Part shown: positions 8,575 to 17,619 of the stretch, piece after piece | Position numbering within the stretch: the first letter of the stretch is position 1 | How the letters are laid out: the number at the start of each line of letters is the position of its first letter | Origin: Oceanispirochaeta sp963676905 | GTDB taxonomy: Bacteria; Spirochaetota; Spirochaetia; DSM-2461 | Direction: 5' to 3' | Assembly (NCBI GenBank): GCA_963676905.2 | Contig: CAXXVE010000001.1 | Coordinates: 3,224,001-3,288,000 of the forward strand | DNA: 64,000 nt | The notes under the pieces: generated by a model | The model's input: the letters and a program-made list of their open reading frames with translations, nothing else | Database searches by the model: none | What the model was told of the DNA's origin: nothing | Translations under genes and position numbers: made by a program

Positions 8575-10957
8575 GCCTGTCCTCAAATCCGACAAGCTCG
8601 TATATCCTTACAGGTTTCTTCTTACCCTTCACTCTTATGTCATCGAGTTCACGGGTGATCGCTCCCCTGTTTTTTACCTTTTCATAGGTGGTTTCACTGA
8701 TTACTATGCTTGTGTAATACTGTTTATTGATTCCTTCCAGCCGGGATGCCAGGTTCACATGGTCACCCATAACTGTGTAGTTCATCCGCCCTTCACTACC
8801 CATATTACCAACTGTGGATATTCCCGAGTTCAGGCCGATACCAATATGAATCTGCTTCTCCTGGGGCCACTCTTTGTTGAGATCGTTCAGTATCTCCATC
8901 TGTTTCAGGGCACATTTGCATGCCAGAAGAGCATGGTCTTCCTGGGGGATCGGAGCACCCCAGAAGCACATTATTGCATCTCCAATGTATTTATCCAGAG
9001 TACCCTGGTAATCCATGATGCAGTCGGTCATGGCAGTCAGGTATTCATTTAAAAGGTGGACCAGTTCCTGGGGCGTCATTGTCTCAGACAAGGTGGTAAA
9101 GCTTCGGATATCTGAAAAGAATATGGTCATATCTGAATCCACTCCACCGAGTTCAGGGGGCTTATCCATCATCTGTTCTACAACTACGGGGCTGACATAC
9201 TTTCCGAACATCAGTTTGATTCTCTTTTTGTCAGACTCTTCCATAATGACCCTGTAGAGCACTACAGATATGTATACAAAGAAAGAGGCAAAGCCTGGTG
9301 TTGCAAAGTCGATCATCAGCTTTCTGAATTCAAAAAGGAAGGATATTCCTATAAACAGAGTGAAAATGATTATAAGTGTCAGCAGCAGGGACCAGCCGGG
9401 TCCTGTTCTGGATGTAATCAGGGCAATTACCATGGTAACAACAAAGAGAATCAAAATATTCTGCCAACCGGGAATGCTGTAGAGGAAATTATCCATGAGA
9501 ATTGTATTCAGTGCATTGGCATGTATTTCAACTCCATACATCAGGCCGTAGGGAGTTGTCTTTTCATCATCAGCAATCCCCTGGGCAAAGGCTCCTACCA
9601 TCAATATTTTGTTGTCAACGGCTTTTGTTCTCGGCCATGAGTATGGATCCATGCCCGGGACTCTGGAGGCGTATCCTGAATAGGAACGCACCGGAAAGGT
9701 CTGGTGGCCTCCCCGTGAGGAGTCAGACCTTATCCCCATATAATTGATGAGCATCTGACCGCTCTCGTCTATTGGAATTGTGATGTCTGTTACTGTTCGT
9801 GTCTTACCTGGTTTGACGATATTGCCGGCTTCATCGATAACAGGATAACGTTCAATAATGCTGTATGGTAACCATTCGTTCTTCTCTGAATCGAAGTACT
9901 GGACATCGGGGATTCTTATGTATTCGCCAAGAACAACTTCTATATCATCCAGGCTCTTATTGAAGTAGTTAACGGCAAGGGCAAGGGTGATGGATGGAAC
10001 GAAGTTATCCCTGAAGTGGTGAACAACATAGAATGAACTGTCAGGCTCCCCGTCCCCGTCACTGTCGATGACTCTTGGCACAGAATCGTTTTCAAGATCT
10101 TTTATAAGCTCTTCCAGATTCTTATCTGTCAGTGGATATTCGACGTTGTGGTATATACCTCTTTTATCTATCCAGGCGAGACGTTCAAAATTGTCAATGT
10201 CAATTTTGAAACTGCTGTCCAGGCTTTCAACGTCGTAGCTGCCGACAGACACACTGGACTTGGCAACAAGCTGCTGACGTCTGTATTTTTTATCGTAATC
10301 ATCATAGAAGTTGGCATGACCGTATCCGTAAGAAGCCCTTGCGTAGGGCTTCAGGGGAGACTGGAGTCCGTAGTAATCAACAACCTCAGTGGTATCTCCC
10401 TTTATATTGGTTATCTTGCCGTAGTTGTTGTAAAGAGCATCCTGCCGGCCGAAGAACTCCTCGCCCTGATCACTGCTCATGGGAGCCTTGTTGAGTACAG
10501 TCTCTATAAAAACACGGCCATTCTGACGTATGGAATCAGTCAGAATTACATCATCAGCTGCATTGTCAGCAGGTTCAATAAAGAATATATCAAGGAATAT
10601 TGAGGACTCACGCTGAGTCTGATCGCTGATTCTTGTAAATGAATCAATGAGATTAGCGTGTCTGTACCGGGGGAAAGGAAAACGCCCGAAGGCGTTGAGT
10701 GTGTTGAAATCAATCCCTAGAATCAGAATGTCCGGGGAAATTGAGGGGTTCCGCTTCTCAATGGTTACACCCTCCTGGATTCTTTCCTGTTCAAAAACAG
10801 TCTTCAGATTGAAATGCAGATCCAGGAGTTTGAACTCCATATGGTCAAAAATGACAGTCCGAGCGGACATGGCCCAGAATATTAGAAAGAAGAAAAGGCC
10901 TATAATCAGGCTGAAATACTTTACATTCAGTAGCTTACTGCGGCTCTTTCCTTCCAT
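8564..10957 (-). CDS. CHASE2-domain adenylate cyclase (class III)
   Basis: The predicted order is an N-terminal membrane helix, a large extracytoplasmic CHASE2 sensor (about residues 40-470), three membrane helices (about 480-560), then a class III nucleotidyl cyclase domain (about 600-790). The cyclase has the two metal-binding aspartates in FFSDIRSFT and YIGDAIMCFWG, the base-reading lysine in DKYIGD, and MGDHVNLASRLEG with the transition-state Asn and Arg. The Lys/Asp pair favours ATP over GTP. Within the sensor near residue 294 is DSDGDGEPDSS, which resembles a calcium-binding loop. The ATG at 10957, five bases after GGAGA, is preferred over a GTG one codon earlier. Ligand unknown. Confidence 0.88.
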   Translation of the reverse strand: MEGKSRSKLLNVKYFSLIIGLFFFLIFWAMSARTVIFDHMEFKLLDLHFNLKTVFEQERIQEGVTIEKRNPSISPDILILGIDFNTLNAFGRFPFPRYRHANLIDSFTRISDQTQRESSIFLDIFFIEPADNAADDVILTDSIRQNGRVFIETVLNKAPMSSDQGEEFFGRQDALYNNYGKITNIKGDTTEVVDYYGLQSPLKPYARASYGYGHANFYDDYDKKYRRQQLVAKSSVSVGSYDVESLDSSFKIDIDNFERLAWIDKRGIYHNVEYPLTDKNLEELIKDLENDSVPRVIDSDGDGEPDSSFYVVHHFRDNFVPSITLALAVNYFNKSLDDIEVVLGEYIRIPDVQYFDSEKNEWLPYSIIERYPVIDEAGNIVKPGKTRTVTDITIPIDESGQMLINYMGIRSDSSRGGHQTFPVRSYSGYASRVPGMDPYSWPRTKAVDNKILMVGAFAQGIADDEKTTPYGLMYGVEIHANALNTILMDNFLYSIPGWQNILILFVVTMVIALITSRTGPGWSLLLTLIIIFTLFIGISFLFEFRKLMIDFATPGFASFFVYISVVLYRVIMEESDKKRIKLMFGKYVSPVVVEQMMDKPPELGGVDSDMTIFFSDIRSFTTLSETMTPQELVHLLNEYLTAMTDCIMDYQGTLDKYIGDAIMCFWGAPIPQEDHALLACKCALKQMEILNDLNKEWPQEKQIHIGIGLNSGISTVGNMGSEGRMNYTVMGDHVNLASRLEGINKQYYTSIVISETTYEKVKNRGAITRELDDIRVKGKKKPVRIYELVGFEDRLEV

Positions 10958-10988
10958 CACGTTCTCCTGAGTTGTTCAGGCAGAAATC

Positions 10989-11666
10989 TCAGCTGCCTGC
11001 TTTTAATGCAATTATACGGCTTTTAGCCAAATTCGTCCAACTGGATGAGGAATATTCACTGCTTACCTGCTCATAATAAGCCATGGCTTTCTCTGAATCA
11101 GAAGACTCAGAAAGTCGTCCAAGGTTAAAAAGAACTTCAGGTATATCAGCAGATATTTCCTTATATTCACTCAGTACTCTTTCAAGAAGAGATACAGCAG
11201 CGCTATTGTCGCCGGCTTCTTCCATCATGGCAGATGCATTGATCAGTGAAACAGCTGCTATGTAACTATCAGAGAACTGGTCTGCAATTGCAGTATAGGC
11301 CGCTGCAGCTTCTGTATACTCCTCTTTTGAAGAATAAACAAGGGCTTCAGTATTCAGAGCTCTCAGTTCGGCGTACATACCGGGGAAATCACTTTTTGCT
11401 TCTGCAATCAGTGCTGTCAAACTTTCTTCGGCTGATGCTTTGTCGTCTTCAGCGGCACCGATATAGCTGCTGAATGCTTTCTGAATCTCCTCTGAGAGAA
11501 CTACAGATGCATCTTCTTTCTGTCTCTGGAAATATTCTACTACTCCGACACCAGCCAGAAGAATAATTGCGACTACTCCGGCAAGGATAAAGTATTTCTT
11601 TTTGTCCTTCAGCAGAACTGCGAATTTCTCCGCTGATGACTTATCATTTTCGTTTTTAATGCTCAA
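10989..11666 (-). CDS. Membrane-anchored TPR-like protein
   Basis: A 225-residue protein with a short basic cytoplasmic head, one membrane helix at about residues 27-45 (YFILAGVVAIILLAGVGVVEYF), and an alanine-rich helical periplasmic part with TPR-like pairs (EEYTEAAAAYTAIADQF, SEKAMAYYEQVSSEYSSSSW). Topology and size resemble YfgM/ancillary SecYEG translocon proteins, but identity is not strong enough to name it. The start is a TTG eight bases after AGGAG. It lies between the sigma-54 activator and the cyclase, all on one strand. Confidence 0.65.
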   Translation of the reverse strand: MSIKNENDKSSAEKFAVLLKDKKKYFILAGVVAIILLAGVGVVEYFQRQKEDASVVLSEEIQKAFSSYIGAAEDDKASAEESLTALIAEAKSDFPGMYAELRALNTEALVYSSKEEYTEAAAAYTAIADQFSDSYIAAVSLINASAMMEEAGDNSAAVSLLERVLSEYKEISADIPEVLFNLGRLSESSDSEKAMAYYEQVSSEYSSSSWTNLAKSRIIALKAGS

Positions 11667-11701
11667 GATCTCATCTCCTTCTGTTTCATTAGGAATCCGC
11701 T

Positions 11702-13210
11702 TTAGAATCTGATATCCAGGTCCTTGAGGAGTCTGGACAGATATGTCCGCTGAATGCCTAACTGGGCTGCCGCTTCGGTCTGGTTGTTACCGCAGCTTCC
11801 CAGAATTCTTTTTATATAACTTTTCTTAAAAATGTTTACAGCATCTTTAAGAGTTTTGCCCTTGTAACCGGACATAACTTTCTCTTTGTCTCTGCTTAAA
11901 AGCAGATCTTCACTTCCGATAAGCTGCCCCTGTGAAACAATGACAGCACGTTCAATTACATTTTCAAGCTCTCTGACATTGCCGGGCCAACTGTATCCAA
12001 GGAGCATATCCTGAGCTTCCTGGGTAATACCCTTGAAGTCCTTTCTGTTCCTGGCGGAGTATTTACTTAAAAAATACTCTGTGAGTACGGGAATATCGTC
12101 TACCCTATCCCGAAGAGCCGGTATTGCTACAGGAAGAACGTTAAGTCTGTAGTACAGGTCTTCACGGAAACTTCCCTTCTCTACCATTGCCTCCAGATTC
12201 CGGTTGGTCGCAGCAATGATTCTCACATCGACACTGACGGTTTCAGAAGAGCCAAGGGGTTCAAATTGTCTGTTCTGCAGAACTCTCAGCAACTTTGCCT
12301 GAACTGACAGGCTGATCTCTCCAATCTCGTCAAGAAAGATCGTTCCTCCGTCTGCCAGGGAAAATCTTCCGATTCTCTCATTGGACGCATCGGTAAATGC
12401 CCCTTTTACATGACCGAAAAGCTCGCTCTCCAGAAGTTCTTCCGGAATGGCGGCACAGTTCAGCCTGACGAAGGTTTCACCGTTTCTGGGGCTACGGAGA
12501 TGTACCTGCTCGGCAAAAAGTTCCTTTCCCACACCGCTTTCACCTGTAATGAGCACGGGTGAATCTGACTGGGATATCCTGTCGGTAATATCCAGCAGAT
12601 TATCGATCTCCCCGCTGCAGTAAATCATCTTGTGAAAACCGGAATCCGATTCAACACGATCCTGCAGTCTGAAAAGTTCGTCTTTTACTTTTTTAAAGGA
12701 TTGAGCGTTCTGATAGGCCAGGGATGCCTGATTGGTGAAGATCTCAAGCCACTCGAGGTCTTCCTCAGTGAACTTGCTGCCATTCTCCTTGTTAATAACT
12801 TCAATGACCCCTACACATTCATCCTTCAGTCGAAGGGGAACGGCAAGTATGGATGTAGTTTTGTAACCGACATCCTTGTCTATATCAGAGAAAAACCTGT
12901 TGTCATTCTCTGCATCATTAACAATCAGCGAGGTGTTGTTCTGAGCAACCCAGCCGGCAATTCCCTCCCCCATTTTCACAGTAAATTTTCTGACTTCCTC
13001 ACTCTTTGTACCGAGGGCGATCTCAAAATAGAGAAGATCGGTTTCAGAATCCAGAAGCAGAAGGGATGACGACTCACCTCCGGTGAGGCGGGTCGACGAT
13101 TCTAGAATATGGGTCAATAGAGACCGGATATCAGTATAGTTAGAATTAATAAGATTATTAATTTCTATAAGAGTATCCAGTCTCTTTCTGTCAACTTTAT
13201 CAGCAAACAT
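11702..13210 (-). CDS. GAF-domain sigma-54-dependent transcriptional activator
   Basis: The protein has an N-terminal GAF sensor (about residues 15-170), an AAA+ ATPase with Walker A GESGVGKE near 225, the sigma-54 contact loop GAFTDA, Walker B TIFLDEIGE, and a C-terminal Fis-type helix-turn-helix (NNQTEAAAQLGIQRTYLSRLL). This is the NtrC-family layout without a receiver domain, like NifA or FhlA, so a small molecule or redox signal bound by GAF probably controls it. The start ATG has no clear ribosome binding site and lies 12 bases after the rpsA stop, so it may be read from the rpsA transcript. Targets are unknown. Confidence 0.9.
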   Translation of the reverse strand: MFADKVDRKRLDTLIEINNLINSNYTDIRSLLTHILESSTRLTGGESSSLLLLDSETDLLYFEIALGTKSEEVRKFTVKMGEGIAGWVAQNNTSLIVNDAENDNRFFSDIDKDVGYKTTSILAVPLRLKDECVGVIEVINKENGSKFTEEDLEWLEIFTNQASLAYQNAQSFKKVKDELFRLQDRVESDSGFHKMIYCSGEIDNLLDITDRISQSDSPVLITGESGVGKELFAEQVHLRSPRNGETFVRLNCAAIPEELLESELFGHVKGAFTDASNERIGRFSLADGGTIFLDEIGEISLSVQAKLLRVLQNRQFEPLGSSETVSVDVRIIAATNRNLEAMVEKGSFREDLYYRLNVLPVAIPALRDRVDDIPVLTEYFLSKYSARNRKDFKGITQEAQDMLLGYSWPGNVRELENVIERAVIVSQGQLIGSEDLLLSRDKEKVMSGYKGKTLKDAVNIFKKSYIKRILGSCGNNQTEAAAQLGIQRTYLSRLLKDLDIRF

Positions 13211-13221
13211 AGGCTGAGATA

Positions 13222-14922
13222 TTAGTTTTCTTTGTCCTTAAGCATGTCCGCGAGGGTGTAAGTGGCGTCATCACCGTCATCTTCGTGGATATACTTGGAG
13301 ATCTCTTTTTTCTGTTCACGGATTTTCATCTCTTTTACAGAAAGTGAGAGTTTCTGCTTACCGGGCTGAAGCTCGATTACAGAAGCGGAAATCTTTTCTC
13401 CGACCTTGTATTTTCCAAGGAGCTCATCGGGATCAGCTTCTCTGTCGTCACTGAGGTTGTTTTTATGAATCAGACCTTCAATCTCACCGGGAACCTTTAC
13501 AAAGAGTCCGAAGTCAGTGATGTTGGAGATCTCTCCCTCAATTACGCTGCCTTTGGGGTATTTTGACATCAGTTCAGCCCAGGGATCATCTGAGAGCTGC
13601 TTAACACCGAGTCTGATTCTGCGTGTTTCAATGTCTACATTGGTAATGGCAACTTCAATCTCTTCGCCCTCTTTGAGTACCTGAGAAGGATTCTTAACCT
13701 TTTTGGTCCATGACAGATCGTCAACGTGGAGGAATCCGTCAATTCCCTCTTCCAGTTCAATAAATGCACCGGCGTTGGTTACTTTCTTGATTGTTCTGGT
13801 GAGTTTCATACCGATGGGGTATTTCTCTTCCATTTCATCCCAGGGGTTGGGCATAACCTGTTTCATTCCGAGGGAAATTCTTCCTTCGTGAATGTCGTAT
13901 CCAAGGATCATGGCTTCAACTTCGTCACCGATGTTCATGATCTCTTTGGGGTGTTTGATTCTTTTTACCCAGGACAGCTCGGAAATATGAGCAAGACCTT
14001 CGATTCCCTCTTCGATTTCAATGAATGCACCGAAATCTGTAAGCTTGGTAACTTTACCCTTAACAACATCGTTCAGCTGATAGCGGTCTTCGAAAGTTGA
14101 CCAGGGGTCTGCAGTGAAGTGTTTGAGAGAAAGGTTGATTTTCTCATCTTCAGGCTCAAGGCGGATGACCTTCAGCTTAACTTCCTGTCCCTTTTTAACA
14201 TAGTCTTTGGGTCTGTTAACATGACCCCAGCTCATGTCGTTTATATGCAGCAGGCCGTCAAACCCGCCAAGATCAATAAATGCTCCGAAGGATGTGAAAC
14301 TTTTTACAGTTCCTGTTACTTCATCGTCAATTGATGTTTTTTCGAAAAATTCTTTTTTAGCCGCAACCAGTGTCTCTTCCAGAAGTTCTCTTCTGGACAG
14401 TACAATGTTTACTTTTTTGTCGTTGTAGAGTCTTTCAATGTAAAACTCTGACTCAAGGCCTACGTAGTCCTCGGGCTCTTCGATTCTGTGAAGATCCATT
14501 TTTGAAATAGGAATAAAAGCCCGTACTTCAATACCCAGGTCAACTTCAAATCCGCCCTTGATGGACTTAACAACTTTTCCTTTGACAGTCTTGTGATCCT
14601 GAAAAGCATCGCGAAGTTCTTTCCACATGACTTTGGCATCGGCTTTCTTTTTGGAAACTACTATTTCCCCGTTTTTGCCTTCTCTCTTTACGAGGACGAC
14701 AGAAACAATGTCACCTATTTCAGGAGCTTCTTTGAACTCGGCAAGAGGTATTTTTCCTTCAGATTTGTAGCCAATGTCAATAAACACATATTCACTGTCT
14801 ACCTGAATTACATGACCATCGACCAGCTGACCTTCCTCAAGCTGTTCCATGGCTTTCAGGTATTCTTCCTGAAGCTGTGTCTGGCTGTTGTTCTCTGCTG
14901 CAGCAGCATCCGTCTTTCCCAT
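13222..14922 (-). CDS. rpsA: 30S ribosomal protein S1
   Basis: Six S1 RNA-binding repeats are visible in order, the last four with well-conserved FGAFI/AGAFI/FGLFV cores (TSFGAFIDLGGFDGLLHIND, TDFGAFIEIEEGIEGLAHIS, TNAGAFIELEEGIDGFLHVD, TDFGLFVKVPGEIEGLIHKN). The first two are more divergent, as in S1 of E. coli, where they bind the ribosome. The protein promotes mRNA binding to the 30S subunit. Length 566 is standard. It follows cmk by 20 bases; cmk-rpsA is a widely conserved pair. AGGAG lies ten bases before the ATG. Confidence 0.95.
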   Translation of the reverse strand: MGKTDAAAAENNSQTQLQEEYLKAMEQLEEGQLVDGHVIQVDSEYVFIDIGYKSEGKIPLAEFKEAPEIGDIVSVVLVKREGKNGEIVVSKKKADAKVMWKELRDAFQDHKTVKGKVVKSIKGGFEVDLGIEVRAFIPISKMDLHRIEEPEDYVGLESEFYIERLYNDKKVNIVLSRRELLEETLVAAKKEFFEKTSIDDEVTGTVKSFTSFGAFIDLGGFDGLLHINDMSWGHVNRPKDYVKKGQEVKLKVIRLEPEDEKINLSLKHFTADPWSTFEDRYQLNDVVKGKVTKLTDFGAFIEIEEGIEGLAHISELSWVKRIKHPKEIMNIGDEVEAMILGYDIHEGRISLGMKQVMPNPWDEMEEKYPIGMKLTRTIKKVTNAGAFIELEEGIDGFLHVDDLSWTKKVKNPSQVLKEGEEIEVAITNVDIETRRIRLGVKQLSDDPWAELMSKYPKGSVIEGEISNITDFGLFVKVPGEIEGLIHKNNLSDDREADPDELLGKYKVGEKISASVIELQPGKQKLSLSVKEMKIREQKKEISKYIHEDDGDDATYTLADMLKDKEN

Positions 14923-14942
14923 AACCGTTCCGTTCTCCTGAA

Positions 14943-15581
14943 TTATTTAAATTCTTTAATTTTACCTGTTACTTTCTCACATACTTGCTCTAACGTCAAG
15001 GCAGATGTGTCAATATATAATGCGTCGTCAGAGATGATCAGACTGCCCTCTTTTTTGTTCCTGTCGATGATATCTCTCTTACGAATTCCCTCGAGAATTT
15101 CTTCAAAACTCAGGGTGCTGACACCCTGGTCAAAGCGGCGTTTTGCCCTCACTTCCGGAGAGGCATCCAGGAAAACCTTGACTTCTGCATGGGGAAACAC
15201 AACGGTTGTCATGTCCCTTCCTTCAGCCACAAGATCCAGGGATTCGCTGACACTGCGCAGCTGTTCATTGACAAAATGGCGCACAGGGACAATGGCTGAA
15301 ACCTGAGCGACAATGGCATCCACAGCATCGGAGTGAAGCAGATCTTCCACATCCTCGCCGTTCAGATGAAGATGGCCGTTTTTAATTGTCAGTTTAAGAG
15401 CTTTAGCAAGGGCTACAACCCTTTCCTCGTCCTCAAATCCCTCATCTTTCCGGATAAGATACAGAGCGACTGCTCTGTAGAAGTTTCCCGAGTTCAGATT
15501 GAAGTACTCCAGGCTGTCGGCTATGGCCGAAGCAATGCTGCTCTTGCCTACACCGGCAGGACCGTCAATGGCTACAATCAT
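14943..15581 (-). CDS. cmk: Cytidylate kinase
   Basis: The enzyme phosphorylates CMP and dCMP. The P-loop GPAGVGKSS is at residues 7-15, and the substrate-binding region has NSGNFYRAVALY and the EGRDMTTVVFP motif (the family usually has GRDIGTVV). Length 212 is normal for bacterial Cmk. Its ATG overlaps the rluB stop by four bases (ATGA) and it precedes rpsA, the common arrangement. The family also includes UMP/CMP kinases, but the NMP-binding insert and neighbours favour cmk. Confidence 0.93.
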   Translation of the reverse strand: MIVAIDGPAGVGKSSIASAIADSLEYFNLNSGNFYRAVALYLIRKDEGFEDEERVVALAKALKLTIKNGHLHLNGEDVEDLLHSDAVDAIVAQVSAIVPVRHFVNEQLRSVSESLDLVAEGRDMTTVVFPHAEVKVFLDASPEVRAKRRFDQGVSTLSFEEILEGIRKRDIIDRNKKEGSLIISDDALYIDTSALTLEQVCEKVTGKIKEFK

Positions 15582-16354
15582 TTTCTGCTTTTCCTGTTCT
15601 GTGCTCTGCGTTCTGCAGATTTTTTCTTATTTTCTTCTGCCTGGCTTTTGAGCTGCTCAACTTCTTTTTTGGTCAGTTTCCGGAAGCGTCCGGAGTCCAG
15701 GCCTGTTAATTTAATGTTTCCTATCCGGATTCTGTGAATGCTCTTGATAGTGATGTTTTTGGAAAGAAATACTTTCCGGAGCTCTTTGTTTTTTCCCTCT
15801 TCAAGGGTAATCGCCACTGTGCGGGTTCCCTTGAACTGGTAGCGCTTAAGGCGGAAGTATTCTCCCTGTACGGCGATGCCCTTTTTGAACTGTTCCATCA
15901 GCTCTTTGGGGATCTCCTTTTTGGTTGTTACGATATACTCCTTCTCCACATGGGAGGAAGGGTGTGACATAAGCTTTGTGAAGTCTCCGTCATTTGTAAA
16001 AAAGATGAGGCCGGAAGTCATATAGTCGAGCCTTCCAACATTGTAAAGGCGTCTATTGCTGGCATCCGCAAGGAGATCCTTTGCAAGGGGGCGTCCGTCC
16101 TGATCCTGGTTGGAGCAGATGAACCCCGATGGTTTGTGGAGTGCTATATAGACAAACTCCTTCTCGGGTTTTACGGGACGTCCGTCAAAGGTGACGTTGT
16201 CCTCGGGGGCTACTTTGTGACCGGCTGTAAGCACAGCCTTTCCGTTGACGGTTACACGTCCTTCGGCGATATACTCTTCGCACTTTCTTCTGCTTCCGAC
16301 ACCGCAGCGTGCCAGAAACACCTGCAGACGGAGAGATTCAAAACTGTTATCCAT
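15578..16354 (-). CDS. rluB: RluB-type 23S rRNA pseudouridine synthase
   Basis: An S4 RNA-binding domain (RLQVFLARCGVGSRRKCEEYI, quoted only to its core LARCGVGSRRKCEEYI) begins the protein, followed by an RsuA/RluB-type catalytic domain. The catalytic aspartate lies in GRLDYMTSGL (about residue 105). RluB modifies 23S rRNA helix 80 in E. coli; RsuA and RluE/F are the paralogues that could be confused with it, but the scpA-scpB-rluB order is the usual context for RluB. The last ~30 residues are a Lys/Arg-rich tail. It overlaps scpB by 8 bases and cmk by 4. Confidence 0.88.
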   Translation of the reverse strand: MDNSFESLRLQVFLARCGVGSRRKCEEYIAEGRVTVNGKAVLTAGHKVAPEDNVTFDGRPVKPEKEFVYIALHKPSGFICSNQDQDGRPLAKDLLADASNRRLYNVGRLDYMTSGLIFFTNDGDFTKLMSHPSSHVEKEYIVTTKKEIPKELMEQFKKGIAVQGEYFRLKRYQFKGTRTVAITLEEGKNKELRKVFLSKNITIKSIHRIRIGNIKLTGLDSGRFRKLTKKEVEQLKSQAEENKKKSAERRAQNRKSRK

Positions 16355-16886
16355 TTAATTCAAACCTTTTCTGTTCTACTTCATCAAGTTTGGGAAGGTC
16401 GGAGATGCTTTTTAAGCGGAAGAGCTTTAGAAATTCCTTGGATGTTCCGTACTGAACCGGCTTTCCCGGTACGTCCTTCTTTCCAACTTCCCTGATGAGA
16501 CCCCTTTTCAGGAGGAGACGGATCATACCGTCTGAGCTGACCCCTCGGATGTTCTCTATTTCCGCCCGGGTCAGTGGTTGAGAATAAGCGATAATAGATA
16601 ATGTTTCCATAGCGGCGCGGGACAATTTGTCCTCATTTTTTTTGCCGTAGTACTCTTTTAGATTTTCCCAGAGGGATTCTTTGGCTGCAAGGATATATCC
16701 GCCGTGAACTTCGCTCAGGACGATTCCATGCTCATCGCCTTTGTAATGGGCAGTCAGCTCGCTGATGACCTCATTTACAACATCCTTCGAAAGACCTGTG
16801 ACTTTAACAAGGTGTTGTATGCTAACAGGGTCACTTTCTAGAAATAGTGCGGCTTCAACTATCGCCCGTTCCTGGATCAGATTCAT
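16347..16886 (-). CDS. scpB: Segregation and condensation protein B
   Basis: ScpB is the winged-helix kite subunit of the bacterial SMC condensin. Typical patterns are visible: the N-terminal IVEAALFLESDPVSIQHL, and AMETLSIIAYSQPLTRAEIENIRGV near residues 90-115 (only part quoted by family signature). Length 179 is normal. The start lies inside the 3' end of scpA (32 bases overlap), which supports coupled synthesis of the two subunits. No SMC gene is in the window. Confidence 0.93.
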   Translation of the reverse strand: MNLIQERAIVEAALFLESDPVSIQHLVKVTGLSKDVVNEVISELTAHYKGDEHGIVLSEVHGGYILAAKESLWENLKEYYGKKNEDKLSRAAMETLSIIAYSQPLTRAEIENIRGVSSDGMIRLLLKRGLIREVGKKDVPGKPVQYGTSKEFLKLFRLKSISDLPKLDEVEQKRFELNG

Positions 16887-17619
16887 TTTCTACACTCTCT
16901 TGTTCTGGTTTTCTGGCTCTAATCATAATATCTCCAAACAGCCGGTTTTGAAATACCATGATCAGCCTGATCTTAACAGATTCCAGCACTGCAAGAAAGG
17001 CGCAGACAATCTCCATTATGGATTCGGGGTTGATCAGGATGTCGGTGAAGCTGAACTCACCCTTCTCCTCCAGGAGTTCCTGGATCAATGTAATCTTCTC
17101 ATTGACCGTGACTTCCTCATAGAGGTTTACAATTGCTTCCTGAGTTAAAGAGCCCATAACTGTTGAAAAACTCTGCAGAAGCTCCCAGACATCAACCTCT
17201 TCCCAGAGGTCTTCTTCGTTATCAAAGGGGAGAAGGCGCTGTTTTTTCTTGCGTTCGATGACCCATTCTGTAGACTTTTCCTGCTCTGTCATCAGTTCAG
17301 ATAGTTTCTTGTACTTCTGATAGTCGATTAGTTTGGCAACAAGCTCCTCACGCGGGTCATCTATTTCATCGCTGAAATCCACCTCTACAGGCAGGAGCAT
17401 GCGTGATTTTATATAAAGGAGGGTCGCTGCAAGCAGGTAGAACTCGGTAATGTTTTCAAGGTTTACGGCGGTAGCGTATTTTAGAAAAGAAAGATACTGC
17501 TCTGTTATGGAGGCGATGGGTATGTCATAGATGTTCACTTCATTCTTTTTTATAAGGAACAGAAGAAGATCCAGGGGCCCTTCAAACTGGTCCAGTTGAA
17601 ATGTTACGTGATCACTCAA
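16855..17619 (-). CDS. scpA: Segregation and condensation protein A
   Basis: ScpA is the kleisin subunit that bridges SMC heads. The N-terminus contains the family signature FEGPLDLLLFLIKKNEVNI, followed by YDIPIASITEQYL, and the C-terminus has the winged-helix region. A TTG at 17619, eight bases after a GGAGG motif, is chosen over a TTG eight codons earlier that lacks such a site. This start overlaps the folK stop by eight bases. The protein would be 254 residues, the expected size. Confidence 0.92.
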   Translation of the reverse strand: MSDHVTFQLDQFEGPLDLLLFLIKKNEVNIYDIPIASITEQYLSFLKYATAVNLENITEFYLLAATLLYIKSRMLLPVEVDFSDEIDDPREELVAKLIDYQKYKKLSELMTEQEKSTEWVIERKKKQRLLPFDNEEDLWEEVDVWELLQSFSTVMGSLTQEAIVNLYEEVTVNEKITLIQELLEEKGEFSFTDILINPESIMEIVCAFLAVLESVKIRLIMVFQNRLFGDIMIRARKPEQESVENESDPGTGDS

